A DNA stretch of 64,000 nucleotides from Shimia sp. CNT1-13L.2 (GCF_024331145.1 NZ_JANDJO010000013.1:1-64000); one strand, 5' to 3'. Numbered from the stretch's first letter, positions 26,710 through 35,917 are shown. The notes: generated by a model from the sequence alone, not told the origin. Made by a program: numbers and translations.

Positions 26710-27765
26710 ATGAGTGATGAAACCCTCCCCGTCGAATTCACTGGCCCCGCCGCCTGGCTGGGCTGCGATATGCAGGTCCACCCCGAACGCTGGCTCATCG
26801 AACTTGGACCGCAGGACATCCATGACCTCGAACAGGCGGCCCATCACTACCTGTCGCTTGGCCGTGATATTGGCGAAATCACCGCACAGGACTTTCCGCT
26901 CACGCATTTCGCCGATCACCTCGCAGGGCTGCGCAGCAAACTGATCGACGGCATCGGTTTCGAGGTCCTGCGCGGATTGCCCATCGAGACCTACTCGCAG
27001 GAAATGGCCGCCGCGATTTTCTGTGGCGTCGGGGCGCACCTTGGCTCGGCCCGCTCCCAGAATGCCGCTGGTCACATCCTTGGCCACGTCCGCAACGTCG
27101 GGGCCGATCCCAATGATCCCAATACCCGGATTTACCAGACCAGCGCCCGCCAGACCTTTCACACCGACAGCGCTGATATCGTCGGTCTTCTTTGTCTGAA
27201 AGAAGCCAAGGAAGGTGGCGACAGCCTCTTGGTCAGCGTGGAAACACTCTACAACCGGATGCGCGCCCTGCGTCCGGACCTGCTGGACAAACTGTTCGAC
27301 CCGCTCGCCACGGACCGCCGCGGCGAAGTCCCCGAAGGGATGAAGCCCTACATGACCATTCCGCCCCTCACTTGGCACGGGGGCAAGCTCACGGTGTTCT
27401 ACCAGCGCCAGTATATCGATTCGGCCCAGCGGTTCCCCGAGGCCATGCGCCTGACCCCGAACCATGTCGCCGCGCTTGATCTGTTTGACACCCTCGCCAA
27501 TGATCCAGAGTTGCACATCCAGATGCGGCTTCGGCCCGGCGACATGCAATTCGTCTACAACCATTCACAGCTGCACGACCGAACCGGCTTTACCGACTGG
27601 CCAGACCCGGATCAACGCCGCCACCTGTTTCGCCTCTGGCTCTCACCCGAGGGCGACAGGGATCTGCCGGAATGTTTCAAGCAAAGATACGGCAGTATCG
27701 AGATCGGTAATCGCGGCGGCATCGTGACCCGCGAAACGCGCCTTCATGCGCCGTTGGACGGCTAG
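26710..27765 (+). CDS. TauD/TfdA family Fe(II)/2-oxoglutarate dioxygenase
   Basis: 351 residues. The iron-binding HxD motif is H151-D153 (TFHTDSADIVGLL), the distal histidine lies in NHSQLHD or RRHLFRLWL, with the arginine beside it suited to 2-oxoglutarate. The family hydroxylates varied small molecules such as taurine, gamma-butyrobetaine and clavaminate precursors; no substrate can be assigned. The ATG at 26710 follows AAGGAAC; the start at 26659 is unsupported. Confidence 0.85.
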   Translation: MSDETLPVEFTGPAAWLGCDMQVHPERWLIELGPQDIHDLEQAAHHYLSLGRDIGEITAQDFPLTHFADHLAGLRSKLIDGIGFEVLRGLPIETYSQEMAAAIFCGVGAHLGSARSQNAAGHILGHVRNVGADPNDPNTRIYQTSARQTFHTDSADIVGLLCLKEAKEGGDSLLVSVETLYNRMRALRPDLLDKLFDPLATDRRGEVPEGMKPYMTIPPLTWHGGKLTVFYQRQYIDSAQRFPEAMRLTPNHVAALDLFDTLANDPELHIQMRLRPGDMQFVYNHSQLHDRTGFTDWPDPDQRRHLFRLWLSPEGDRDLPECFKQRYGSIEIGNRGGIVTRETRLHAPLDG

Positions 27766-27774
27766 GGCACGCGC

Positions 27775-28749
27775 CTACCTGATCCACCCTCTTTCGCGAT
27801 AATACCGCGCCGCGCCGGGATGCAGCGGCGCGACCAATCCGTCGCGGGCCATGGCACGTTCGCGAATCCGGTCATGCGCGGGGTGCAACCGGCGCAGCGC
27901 CTTGGTGTTCTCGATGGTCGATTTCACGAAGGCATAGACCGTATCCTCGGCAACCGCCGCGCGGGACAGGATGACAACCTTGGTCGCAATGGTCTGAACC
28001 GGGGCGCCGTTACCGGCATACATTCCCCCCGGTACCGAAGATTTCACAAAAGCTTTTGACGATTTCGTAAGCCGGTTGATGATCGAACTCGGCAACGGCA
28101 GAACCTTGGCCTTGCAGGTCTGCACCGCTTTCTGAACAAGCCCCGTTGGATGCGCGACATGAAACAGGATCGCATCCAGCTCCCCTTTGCAAAGGGCTCC
28201 GGCACGGTCACGGGTGCGGCCGATGTCGATGAAGGGAAAATCTCTGATCTCCCATCCATAGACGGCCCGGATTTCGTCGAACACTTCCGGCGTGATTCCC
28301 GCGATGCTGATCTTCTTACCTTTCAGATCCGAAAGTTGTTTGACCTCGGACTCGCCGGCCACAAGAAAAGTCAGGGGCATGTCGAACAACGAGACGACCG
28401 ACCGAAGGCTCTTGTCACCGCCTGACGCCTTGAACCTGAACCTCCCGTCATAGGCCCAGCCCGCCCAGTCGGAAGGCACCATGCCAAACTCGATTTTGCC
28501 GCGGTTGATGCCCCGAAGGTTCGCCGCGCCGCCCTTGGACGCCTTGACCCGACACTTCACATCTTTGTTGCCGTTCTCGAACAACCCGCACAGCGCCTCG
28601 CCGGTCGGATAGTAAAGCCCTTGCCGCGCGCCTGCACCAATCGTGATCTTGTCAGCTGCCATCGCCGGCAGGGCAGACATGGCGACAAGGGCGCTGAAAA
28701 GGGCAGAGGCGAACAACTTGGGCGCGGGCATCACGGGCACTCTCGACAT
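27775..28749 (-). CDS. TAXI family TRAP transporter solute-binding protein
   Basis: 324 residues with an N-terminal signal peptide (cleavage after ALPAMA). The mature part has TAXI-family features: ITIGAGARQGLYYPTGEALC near the start, NRGKIEFGMVPSD and KKISIAGITPEVF. Such proteins deliver ligands to a fused TRAP membrane protein. No TRAP membrane gene lies alongside, so it is either an orphan binding protein or works with a distant transporter. Starts at 28749 or 28731 are both plausible; the longest frame begins at 28800. It diverges from degP. Confidence 0.85.
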   Translation of the reverse strand: MSRVPVMPAPKLFASALFSALVAMSALPAMAADKITIGAGARQGLYYPTGEALCGLFENGNKDVKCRVKASKGGAANLRGINRGKIEFGMVPSDWAGWAYDGRFRFKASGGDKSLRSVVSLFDMPLTFLVAGESEVKQLSDLKGKKISIAGITPEVFDEIRAVYGWEIRDFPFIDIGRTRDRAGALCKGELDAILFHVAHPTGLVQKAVQTCKAKVLPLPSSIINRLTKSSKAFVKSSVPGGMYAGNGAPVQTIATKVVILSRAAVAEDTVYAFVKSTIENTKALRRLHPAHDRIRERAMARDGLVAPLHPGAARYYRERGWIR

Positions 28750-28881
28750 TGGGACATCGGATAACGGTTCAGTGATCGGATGATTGCCGCGGGATGTCAA
28801 ACTGGCTGCGTTTGGCGAAACCCTTTGTTAACGGCGCACGGCGCGTTAACGGTGCCGGATCTGGTTCTTTCTGCACTGCAG

Positions 28882-28921
28882 TACCGACGTAATACCGACA
28901 TGATACAGCCGGGATACCGAA
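28882..28921 (+). repeat. Four heptamers at 11-bp period, copy 1 of a dispersed element
   Basis: TACCGAC (28882), TACCGAC (28893), TACAGCC (28904) and TACCGAA (28915) start exactly 11 bases apart. Upstream lies ACCCTTTG (28820) and a GTTAAC site; downstream a CGGGGTTTTTCGCTGATT tract. A second copy with the same parts is at 43081-43120 on the other strand. Function unknown. Confidence 0.7.
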
Positions 28922-29004
28922 CGGGGTTTTTCGCTGATTCGCTGCGTACGCTTGCAATCCTCTCCCGGCCTTCGCATATCTGGGGCAAACACCACGGAGG
29001 CCCC

Positions 29005-30381
29005 ATGTTTCGTTTGATTGCCGCCCTTGTTCTGCTTGCCTTGCCGCTCCAGGCCGAGACCCGTATCCCCCAGTCACAGGCCGAGATCGCATTCGGCTTT
29101 GCCCCATTGGTCAAACAGGCCGCCCCTGCCGTTGTGAACATCTATGCCAAGCGCGTGGTCGAGGTGCGTGAAAGCCCCTTCATGGGCGATCCGTTTTTTC
29201 AAAATCTCTTTCGAAATCAAGGGCGTGTCCGGCCCAAGGTGCAAAACTCCCTTGGTTCTGGCGTGATCCTTTCCGAGGATGGAATCCTCGTGACGAACTA
29301 TCATGTGGTCGGCTTGGCGACCGACATCCGGGTCCAGTTGAACGACCGTCGTGAGTATTCCGCCAAGGTGCTTTTGTCGGATCAGGAAAGCGATCTGGCG
29401 ATCCTTCAGATGCAGGATGCCAGCGACATGCCCTACCTCCATTTGCGCGACAGCGAGAGCGTGGAAGTCGGCGAACTCGTCCTCGCCATCGGCAACCCTT
29501 TCGGCGTCGGCCAAACCGTCACCTCCGGAATCGTCTCCGGCCTAGCCCGCAGCGGCACCGCCACCGGCAACGCCCGCGGGTATTTCCTGCAAACAGACGC
29601 TCCGATCAACCCCGGCAACTCGGGCGGGGCTTTGGTGGATGTGAATGGCGATCTGGTGGGGGTGAACACGTCGATCCTCACGCGATCGGGCGGGTCTAAC
29701 GGAATCGGTTTTGCCATTCCTTCCGCGCTGGTGAGTCAGTTTGTCGAACAGGCGCGCGCTGGTGGTACGAATTTCGTGCGCCCTTGGGCCGGAATGGGCG
29801 GGCAGCCCGTAGATTCCGATCTGGCAGAGACCTTGGGTCTGGGGCGTCCTGGCGGTGTGCTGATCTCCGAGTTGCATGAGGAAAGCCCCTTTGCAAGCAA
29901 AGGCTTGCAGGCGGGCGACGTGATTCTGGAAGTTGAAGGTCAGCCGGTGAACGCCCCTGCCGAAATGATCTACCGGATGTCTGTCGCCGGAATTGGGAAG
30001 GACGTCGACATTCTGGCAATTATGGGCGGCGAACCTACCAGCGTTCGGGTGCCCATGATCGCTGCGCCGGATACGCCGGACCGTGAGGAATTGACCACCA
30101 CCCGCAAGTCGGCGCTGCCCGAGTTGACGATTTCAAATATCAACCCCGCGGTGATCGCAGAATATAACCTTCCGCTCAATATTGTCGGGGTGGTTGTGAC
30201 AAATCCCGGTAAGGCCGGTGGTCGCCTTGGTCTGCGCCCGGGTGATGTGCTGCGCCAGATTGACGGAACAGAAATCGAAACCACGGCAGATGCGAAATCG
30301 GCCTTGCGTCAGGCTTCGCGCAGCGTGACGATGGAAATCCTGCGGGGCGGTCAACGGATCGTCTCACGTTTCCGGATCTGA
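29005..30381 (+). CDS. DegP/HtrA-type periplasmic serine protease (Do family)
   Basis: 458 residues. Signal peptide 1-17 (cut after LPLQA), trypsin-like domain with the triad H100 (TNYHVVG), D130 (DQESDLAIL) and S206 (INPGNSGGAL), then two PDZ domains (about 265-355 and 375-455). The class degrades and refolds damaged envelope proteins. The ATG at 29005 follows GGAGGCC; longer frames to 28780 would cover the promoter region. It precedes rarA by three bases. Confidence 0.93.
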   Translation: MFRLIAALVLLALPLQAETRIPQSQAEIAFGFAPLVKQAAPAVVNIYAKRVVEVRESPFMGDPFFQNLFRNQGRVRPKVQNSLGSGVILSEDGILVTNYHVVGLATDIRVQLNDRREYSAKVLLSDQESDLAILQMQDASDMPYLHLRDSESVEVGELVLAIGNPFGVGQTVTSGIVSGLARSGTATGNARGYFLQTDAPINPGNSGGALVDVNGDLVGVNTSILTRSGGSNGIGFAIPSALVSQFVEQARAGGTNFVRPWAGMGGQPVDSDLAETLGLGRPGGVLISELHEESPFASKGLQAGDVILEVEGQPVNAPAEMIYRMSVAGIGKDVDILAIMGGEPTSVRVPMIAAPDTPDREELTTTRKSALPELTISNINPAVIAEYNLPLNIVGVVVTNPGKAGGRLGLRPGDVLRQIDGTEIETTADAKSALRQASRSVTMEILRGGQRIVSRFRI

Positions 30382-30384
30382 TTC

Positions 30385-31695
30385 ATGGCTGACCTGTTCG
30401 ACAATTCACCAACCTCCGTCCCAGACACGGCGCCTCGGCCATTGGCCGACAGGCTGCGCCCCAAGTCGCTTGGCGAGGTGATCGGACAGGAACAGGTCCT
30501 TGGCCCAGAGGCGCCTTTGGGCGTGATGCTCGCGTCGGGGAGCCTGTCGAGCCTGATTTTCTGGGGGCCGCCCGGGGTTGGGAAAACCACGATTGCCCGC
30601 CTTCTTGCGGATGAAACAAACCTGCATTTCGTACAGATCAGCGCGATTTTCACAGGTGTTCCGGAACTGCGAAAGGTGTTCGAGGCGGCCAAGATGCGCC
30701 GCCAGAACGGGCAGGGGACCTTGTTGTTCGTGGACGAGATCCATCGTTTCAACAAGGCACAGCAGGATGGGTTCCTGCCGCACATGGAAGACGGCACGAT
30801 CCTCCTTGTGGGCGCGACGACGGAAAACCCGTCGTTCGAACTCAACGCGGCTGTACTCAGCCGCTCCCAAGTTCTTGTTCTGGAACGGCTTTCGCTTTCT
30901 GATCTCGAACGGCTTGCCCAAAGAGCCGAAAAAGAGCTGGATCGTTCGTTGCCTCTGGATGGTCATGCGCGCGCAGCTTTGCTGGAGATGGCGGATGGCG
31001 ACGGGCGCGCGCTTTTGAACCTGATCGAACAGGTCTCGGCTTGGAAAGTCGAAGGCAAGCTCAATTCAGATGCCCTGTCGAACCGCCTGATGAAGCGGGC
31101 AGCAAAGTATGACAAGGGTGGGGACGAGCACTACAACCTGATCTCGGCGCTGCACAAATCCGTACGTGGCTCGGATCCGGATGCGGCGCTGTATTGGTTT
31201 GCAAGGATGCTGGCGGGCGGCGAAGATCCGCGGTTTCTTGCGCGGAGGATCACCAGGATGGCGGTGGAGGACATTGGATTGGCTGATCCCCAGGCTCAGG
31301 CCGTCTGTCTTCAAAGCTGGGAGACCTATGAACGCCTCGGGAGCCCCGAGGGAGAGCTGGCCCTCGCGCAGGCCGTGCTCTATCTGGCGCTCGCTCCCAA
31401 ATCGAACGCGGGCTATGCCGCTTACAAGGAAGCCATGCGCACGGCCAAGAAAACCGGTTCCGAGCCGCCGCCAAAACACATCCTGAATGCCCCGACGCGG
31501 TTGATGGAAGAGCAGGGCTATGGTGCCGGATATCAATACGACCATGACGCAGAAGACGGGTTCTCCGGTCAGAACTATTTCCCGGATGGTTTGAAACGTC
31601 CGGTGATCTACACCCCGGTCGAGCGAGGCTTCGAACGCGAGTTGAAGCGGCGACTGGACTATTTCTCGAATCTGCGCAGCAAGCGTAACGGTTAG
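30385..31695 (+). CDS. rarA: Replication-associated recombination protein A (RarA/MgsA)
   Basis: 436-residue AAA+ ATPase related to clamp loaders. Walker A WGPPGVGKTTIARLL, Walker B LLFVDEIHRFNKAQQD, sensor ATTENPSFELNAAVLSR, and the tetramerisation region with DEHYNLISALHKSVRGSDPDA. It acts at stalled forks. It begins three bases after degP and is probably cotranscribed. Confidence 0.95.
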   Translation: MADLFDNSPTSVPDTAPRPLADRLRPKSLGEVIGQEQVLGPEAPLGVMLASGSLSSLIFWGPPGVGKTTIARLLADETNLHFVQISAIFTGVPELRKVFEAAKMRRQNGQGTLLFVDEIHRFNKAQQDGFLPHMEDGTILLVGATTENPSFELNAAVLSRSQVLVLERLSLSDLERLAQRAEKELDRSLPLDGHARAALLEMADGDGRALLNLIEQVSAWKVEGKLNSDALSNRLMKRAAKYDKGGDEHYNLISALHKSVRGSDPDAALYWFARMLAGGEDPRFLARRITRMAVEDIGLADPQAQAVCLQSWETYERLGSPEGELALAQAVLYLALAPKSNAGYAAYKEAMRTAKKTGSEPPPKHILNAPTRLMEEQGYGAGYQYDHDAEDGFSGQNYFPDGLKRPVIYTPVERGFERELKRRLDYFSNLRSKRNG

Positions 31696-31773
31696 GGTTC
31701 ACTCCGAGATCGCGAAGCCCTCCGCGCCCTTGCTTTGCTTGACAATCAGGGCAGCGCGGGTGAGAGACGGGCG

Positions 31774-32151
31774 ATGGTAACAACCCTTGCATATGTGGCT
31801 CTTGGCGGAGCAACCGGTGCCTGTTTGCGCTATTTGACCGGCATCGGGGTGACCCGGCTTGTCGGGCATGGGTTTCCGCTTGGGGTGATCACCGTCAACA
31901 TCATCGGGTCTTTCCTGATGGGCGCATTCGTCGTTTGGGCCGCGCAACGCAGCCAGACGCATCTGTCGCCTTTGGTGATGACGGGTTTCCTTGGAGGGTT
32001 TACCACGTTCTCGGCATTCTCACTGGAGGCCGTGAACCTGTTTGAGCGGGGTCAGACCGGAGCTGCGGCTTTGTACGTTTTGATCTCGGTTGTTGGGTCT
32101 ATCGGGGCGTTGTTCCTGGGCCTTTGGGTGGCAAGAGGGATTTTGACATGA
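31774..32151 (+). CDS. crcB: Fluoride channel CrcB/Fluc
   Basis: 125 residues with four membrane helices. Family motifs: GGATGACLRYL, the conserved NIIGSFLMG with the key asparagine, and GFLGGFTTFSAFSLE. Two antiparallel copies form the fluoride exporter. The ATG at 31774 is chosen because an earlier in-frame TTG has no support. The stop overlaps the next start (ATGA). No fluoride riboswitch was seen in the short gap before it. Confidence 0.93.
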   Translation: MVTTLAYVALGGATGACLRYLTGIGVTRLVGHGFPLGVITVNIIGSFLMGAFVVWAAQRSQTHLSPLVMTGFLGGFTTFSAFSLEAVNLFERGQTGAAALYVLISVVGSIGALFLGLWVARGILT

Positions 32152-33191
32152 GCCGAGTACAGACCATTGAGGTCGCCGCTGACGATGCAGATCAACGGCT
32201 GGACCGCTGGTTGCGCCGCATGTTTCCCCATGTGAACCAGATCCGCATCGAAAAGATGTGTCGCAAAGGCGAACTGCGCGTAGATGGGGCGCGGGCAAAA
32301 CCCGCAACGCGCCTTGAAGCCGGACAGCAGGTTCGCATTCCGCCTCTGCCGGAGCCGGGCGCACAGCCAGAGCGGGTGGCTCCCCGTGTGTCGGACAAGG
32401 ATGCGCGGATGATCCGCGATTGCGTGATCTACAAAGACGATCAGGTCATCGTGATCAACAAACCTCCGGGATTGGCGACACAGGGCGGTAGCAAGCAAAC
32501 CAAACACGTGGATGGTTTGGCGGAGGCTCTGAAATTCGATTACGACGAAAAACCGCGTCTTGTGCACCGTCTCGACAAGGATACATCCGGACTTCTGCTT
32601 CTTGCGCGTACGCGTCAGGCGGCAAGCGCGTTGACAGCTTCGCTGCGCCACAAGGAAACGCGCAAGATTTATTGGGCCGTGGTGGCCGGGGTGCCGACAC
32701 CGTACCTTGGCGAAATCAAGTATGGCCTGGTCAAGGCGCCGGGGCATGGGCGGCGAGGTGAAGGCGAAAAGATGCTATGCGTGCATCCGCGCGATGTGGC
32801 GGACACGCCGGGCGCCAAACGTGCCATTACCCAATACGCGACGCTTTTCCGCGTGGCGAGCCGCGCCGCATGGGTCGCGATGGAGCCGATTACCGGACGT
32901 ACGCACCAGTTACGCGCCCATATGGCCGAGATCGGGCATCCGATTGCCGGTGACGGGAAATATGGTGGATCGGCGCAAGAGAACCTTGGGGATGGATGGG
33001 GCGCCCAGATGGGTGGGATCATTTCGAACAAGCTGCATCTGCACGCGCGTTCGATGACCTTTGAACACCCTGAAACGCGCAAGGTCATGACGGTCACTGC
33101 CGAGCTTCCTGAACATATGGCGCGGACCTGGGAAACCTTTGGTTGGACGCCTGACCTTGCCGCCGACGATCCTTTCGAGGAACTTCGATGA
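32148..33191 (+). CDS. RluA-type 23S rRNA pseudouridine synthase (RluC-like)
   Basis: 347 residues. N-terminal S4 RNA-binding domain (DQRLDRWLRRMFPHVNQIRI), then the synthase domain with the catalytic aspartate in HRLDKDTSGLLLLARTR and ITGRTHQLRAHMAEIGHPIAGD. RluC modifies 23S helices, while other RluA members use different sites, so the exact target is inferred. Coupled by ATGA to crcB and to the next gene. Confidence 0.9.
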   Translation: MSRVQTIEVAADDADQRLDRWLRRMFPHVNQIRIEKMCRKGELRVDGARAKPATRLEAGQQVRIPPLPEPGAQPERVAPRVSDKDARMIRDCVIYKDDQVIVINKPPGLATQGGSKQTKHVDGLAEALKFDYDEKPRLVHRLDKDTSGLLLLARTRQAASALTASLRHKETRKIYWAVVAGVPTPYLGEIKYGLVKAPGHGRRGEGEKMLCVHPRDVADTPGAKRAITQYATLFRVASRAAWVAMEPITGRTHQLRAHMAEIGHPIAGDGKYGGSAQENLGDGWGAQMGGIISNKLHLHARSMTFEHPETRKVMTVTAELPEHMARTWETFGWTPDLAADDPFEELR

Positions 33192-33868
33192 CCGATCTGC
33201 GCCTTGTGGTGTTTGACGTCGATGGCACCCTTGTGGATAGCCAGGGCGATATCCTCGCCGCAATGACGCAGGCCTTTCACGGAATCGGTGAGACGGCCCC
33301 AAGCCGGGAAGACATCCTCGGGATTGTCGGGTTGTCGCTTGACGTGGCAATGCCCCGTTTAGCGCCCGATCTCGCACGTGAACAACACTTTGCCCTAGTG
33401 GACGGCTATAAGCAGGCCTATTTCGAACTGCGCGAGGCTGTGGGTACGTCGAATTCCTCTCCGCTTTATCCTGGAGCACGCGATGTGCTGGATACCCTGG
33501 CAGTACAGGATGACGTGCTGCTGGGCGTCGCAACCGGGAAGTCGCGCAGAGGGCTGGACAAGCTTCTGGAAGGCCACGGACTGCAGAAGACCTTTGTGAC
33601 CGAACAAGTCGCCGACTTTCACCCCTCCAAGCCGCATCCGTCGATGTTGCAGGCCTCTTTGGCAGATACAGGGGTAGAGGCATCGCAGGCGGTAATGGTT
33701 GGCGACACCAGTTTCGACATGGAAATGGCGCGTGCCGCCGGAATGAAAGCAATTGGCGTGAGCTGGGGATATCACCCCGTCGACGCGCTGCACTTTGCGG
33801 ATGTGGTGATCGATTCTTTTCACCAGCTTCCGTCCGCAATTGAACGTATTTGGGGAATGGACACATGA
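33188..33868 (+). CDS. HAD superfamily hydrolase (phosphoglycolate phosphatase-like)
   Basis: 226 residues. HAD motif I VFDVDGTLVDS with D9 and D11 (nucleophile and acid), motif II-like ATGKSRRGLD, and motif IV VGDTSFDMEMARAAGM. The cap type and sequence place it near phosphoglycolate phosphatase. It could serve another phosphorylated metabolite. ATGA coupling on both ends ties it to rluC and the ATP12 gene. Confidence 0.88.
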   Translation: MTDLRLVVFDVDGTLVDSQGDILAAMTQAFHGIGETAPSREDILGIVGLSLDVAMPRLAPDLAREQHFALVDGYKQAYFELREAVGTSNSSPLYPGARDVLDTLAVQDDVLLGVATGKSRRGLDKLLEGHGLQKTFVTEQVADFHPSKPHPSMLQASLADTGVEASQAVMVGDTSFDMEMARAAGMKAIGVSWGYHPVDALHFADVVIDSFHQLPSAIERIWGMDT

Positions 33869-34572
33869 GTGGTTGGGCAAAGAAAGTTTTCTGGAAAGAA
33901 ACGACAGTCGAGGCAGAGGGCGATGGGTTTACTGTGCGCCTGGATGGTCGTGCGTTGAAGACACCGGCCAAGGCATCGCTTGTTGTGCCCACTCAGGAGA
34001 TGGCCGAGGCCATTGCCGAAGAATGGCGTGCGCAGGATGGTGAAGTTGACCCAACATCAATGCCCGTGACACGCTCGGCCAATGCTGCAATCGACAAGGT
34101 GGCTGTTCAACATGCTGAGGTCGCGGACATGCTGGCGGAATACGGCGGAAGCGATCTGCTATGCTATCGGGCGACATCTCCGGAAGAGCTGGTCGCGCGT
34201 CAGGCCAATGCTTGGGATCCTCTTCTGCGCTGGGCGGAACAGGAGTTCGGGGCAAAGCTCGTGCCTGTTGCGGGAATCATGCACCAACCACAGGATGAAG
34301 CCTCTCTAGAACGTCTGCGGTCTGCGGTTCATGCACTCGACAATTTCGAGCTGGCGGCCTTTCACGATCTCGTTAGCATTTCGGGTTCCCTGGTGCTTGG
34401 ATTCGCTGCCGCAAGAGAATTCCGGGCGCCGGAAGAGATTTGGGCTTTGTCGCGCATTGATGAAACCTGGCAAGAAGAGCAGTGGGGCGTTGACGAAGAG
34501 GCAGCAGAGCAAGCCGAAGTGAAATTTCGGGCCTTCCTGAACGCCGAACGCTTTTTCAAAATGTCGCATTAA
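33865..34572 (+). CDS. ATP12-type F1-ATPase assembly chaperone
   Basis: 235 residues of the ATP12 family, which in mitochondria and alphaproteobacteria protects the alpha subunit during F1 assembly. Conserved: VRLDGRALKTPAKASLVVP, VDPTSMPVTRSANAAIDKV and AWDPLLRWAEQEFG. The ATG at 33865 overlaps the preceding stop by four bases, so the longer frames at 33840-33850 are not used. It ends the coupled run. Confidence 0.92.
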   Translation: MSGWAKKVFWKETTVEAEGDGFTVRLDGRALKTPAKASLVVPTQEMAEAIAEEWRAQDGEVDPTSMPVTRSANAAIDKVAVQHAEVADMLAEYGGSDLLCYRATSPEELVARQANAWDPLLRWAEQEFGAKLVPVAGIMHQPQDEASLERLRSAVHALDNFELAAFHDLVSISGSLVLGFAAAREFRAPEEIWALSRIDETWQEEQWGVDEEAAEQAEVKFRAFLNAERFFKMSH

Positions 34573-34741
34573 CCGGCCATTTTGTCCGATACTTACCGAC
34601 TTCCCGAGAGCCTGCTCGCATTAATTGTATTCTGTGATACGGCTCTTGACGTTTCGCGATGAATGCGACCAAACTGGTCCATGCTGAGGGGGGAGCACCC
34701 TTTCCAGTATCGCTCTTGGTCAAAACTGACCGGATCATAAA

Positions 34742-34758
34742 CCGCCCAAAAAGGGCGG
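34742..34758 (+). promoter_or_regulatory. Hairpin in the bztA leader
   Basis: CCGCCC pairs with GGGCGG around AAAAA, 20 bases before the bztA start. Its place beside the ribosome binding site suggests a role in mRNA stability or translation. Confidence 0.4.
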
Positions 34759-34778
34759 ACCATCAGGAAGAGGTAAAT

Positions 34779-35795
34779 ATGAAAAAATCCGTAATTTTTG
34801 GTGCGCTGACTGTTGCTGGCCTCGCGGCTGGCGCTGCTGCTGCTGGCACGCTGGATGACGTGAAAGCACGCGGCAAGCTGAACTGCGGCGTGACCACGGG
34901 TCTGGTTGGCTTTGCTGCACCTGACGCAAACGGCAACTGGGACGGCTTTGACGTAGGCGTCTGCCGCGCCGTTGCTGCTGCCGTTCTGGGTGACGCAAAC
35001 GCGGTCGAATTCGTTCCGACCACCGGTAAGACCCGCTTCACTGCTCTGGCATCGGGTGAAATCGACATGCTGGCGCGTAACACCACCTGGACCTTCTCGC
35101 GTGACGTGGACCTGAAGTTCACCTTCGTTGGCGTCAACTACTATGATGGCCAAGGCTTCATGGTTCCGGCTGAACTGGGTGTTTCGTCGGCCAAGGAACT
35201 GGACGGTGCAACCGTTTGTATCCAGACCGGTACCACCACCGAACTGAACCTCGCGGATTTCTTCCGCGCCAACAACATCAGCTACGAGCCGGTTCCGATC
35301 GAAACCAACGCCGAAGCGCAGCAACAGTACCTCGCAGGTGCGTGTGACGTTTACACCACCGACGCGTCGGGCCTTGCTGCAACCCGCGCGACTTTCGAAG
35401 ACCCGGGCGCGCACGTGCTGCTGCCTGAAATCATCTCGAAAGAGCCGCTCGGCCCGCTTGTTCGCCACGGCGACAACAACTGGGGTGACGTGGTTCGCTG
35501 GTCGCTGAACGCTCTGATCACCGCAGAGGAACTGGGTGTGACCTCGGCAAACATCGCCGAGATGTCTGCAGGCACCAACAACCCGGAAGTGAACCGTCTG
35601 CTCGGTACCGAAGGCTCGCTGGGCGAAATGCTCGGTCTGTCGGCCGACTGGGCCAAGAACGCTATCATGGCGGGCGGCAACTATGGTGAACTGTTCGAGA
35701 AGAACATCGGTGAGAACACCCCGATTGGTCTGGCGCGTGGTCTGAACGCACAGTGGACCGACGGCGGTCTGATCTACTCGCCGCCCTTCCGCTAA
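34779..35795 (+). CDS. bztA: Amino-acid ABC transporter, periplasmic binding protein (BztA/AapJ)
   Basis: 338 residues. Signal peptide to about residue 21 (cleavage after AGAAAA), then a class 3 binding fold with LNCGVTTGLVGFAAPDANG near the start. In Rhodobacter capsulatus BztABCD takes up Glu, Gln, Asp and Asn; Rhizobium AapJQMP is broader. AGGAAGAGG precedes the ATG. A 13-bp hairpin separates it from the membrane genes, as expected where the binding protein must be in excess. It starts the four-gene operon. Confidence 0.95.
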   Translation: MKKSVIFGALTVAGLAAGAAAAGTLDDVKARGKLNCGVTTGLVGFAAPDANGNWDGFDVGVCRAVAAAVLGDANAVEFVPTTGKTRFTALASGEIDMLARNTTWTFSRDVDLKFTFVGVNYYDGQGFMVPAELGVSSAKELDGATVCIQTGTTTELNLADFFRANNISYEPVPIETNAEAQQQYLAGACDVYTTDASGLAATRATFEDPGAHVLLPEIISKEPLGPLVRHGDNNWGDVVRWSLNALITAEELGVTSANIAEMSAGTNNPEVNRLLGTEGSLGEMLGLSADWAKNAIMAGGNYGELFEKNIGENTPIGLARGLNAQWTDGGLIYSPPFR

Positions 35796-35807
35796 GAACG
35801 ACTAAGT

Positions 35808-35839
35808 CGAAGGGCGCGAGATCATCCTCGCGCCCTTCG
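35808..35839 (+). promoter_or_regulatory. Intercistronic hairpin after bztA
   Basis: CGAAGGGCGCGAG pairs perfectly with CTCGCGCCCTTCG around a six-base loop, 13 bases after the bztA stop. No T tract follows. It would protect the bztA message or partly stop transcription before bztB. Confidence 0.75.
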
Positions 35840-35917
35840 CACTTTACCAAGCAATGAATCGGCCACCGGCGCAAAAGCCATCAAAAAAACAAGGCCGAGC
35901 AACGGGGAACATCCCAA

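Noticed and set aside
31696-31773. Fluoride riboswitch before crcB
   Set aside because: The gap is only 78 bases and lacks the conserved riboswitch core; crcB here is part of a housekeeping run.
34594-34600. Single TACCGAC upstream of bztA
   Set aside because: No other heptamer at 11-bp spacing on either side and no matching flanks.
34646-34674. TTGACG upstream of bztA as promoter
   Set aside because: The sequence 17 bases on (CCAAAC) is a poor -10 match.
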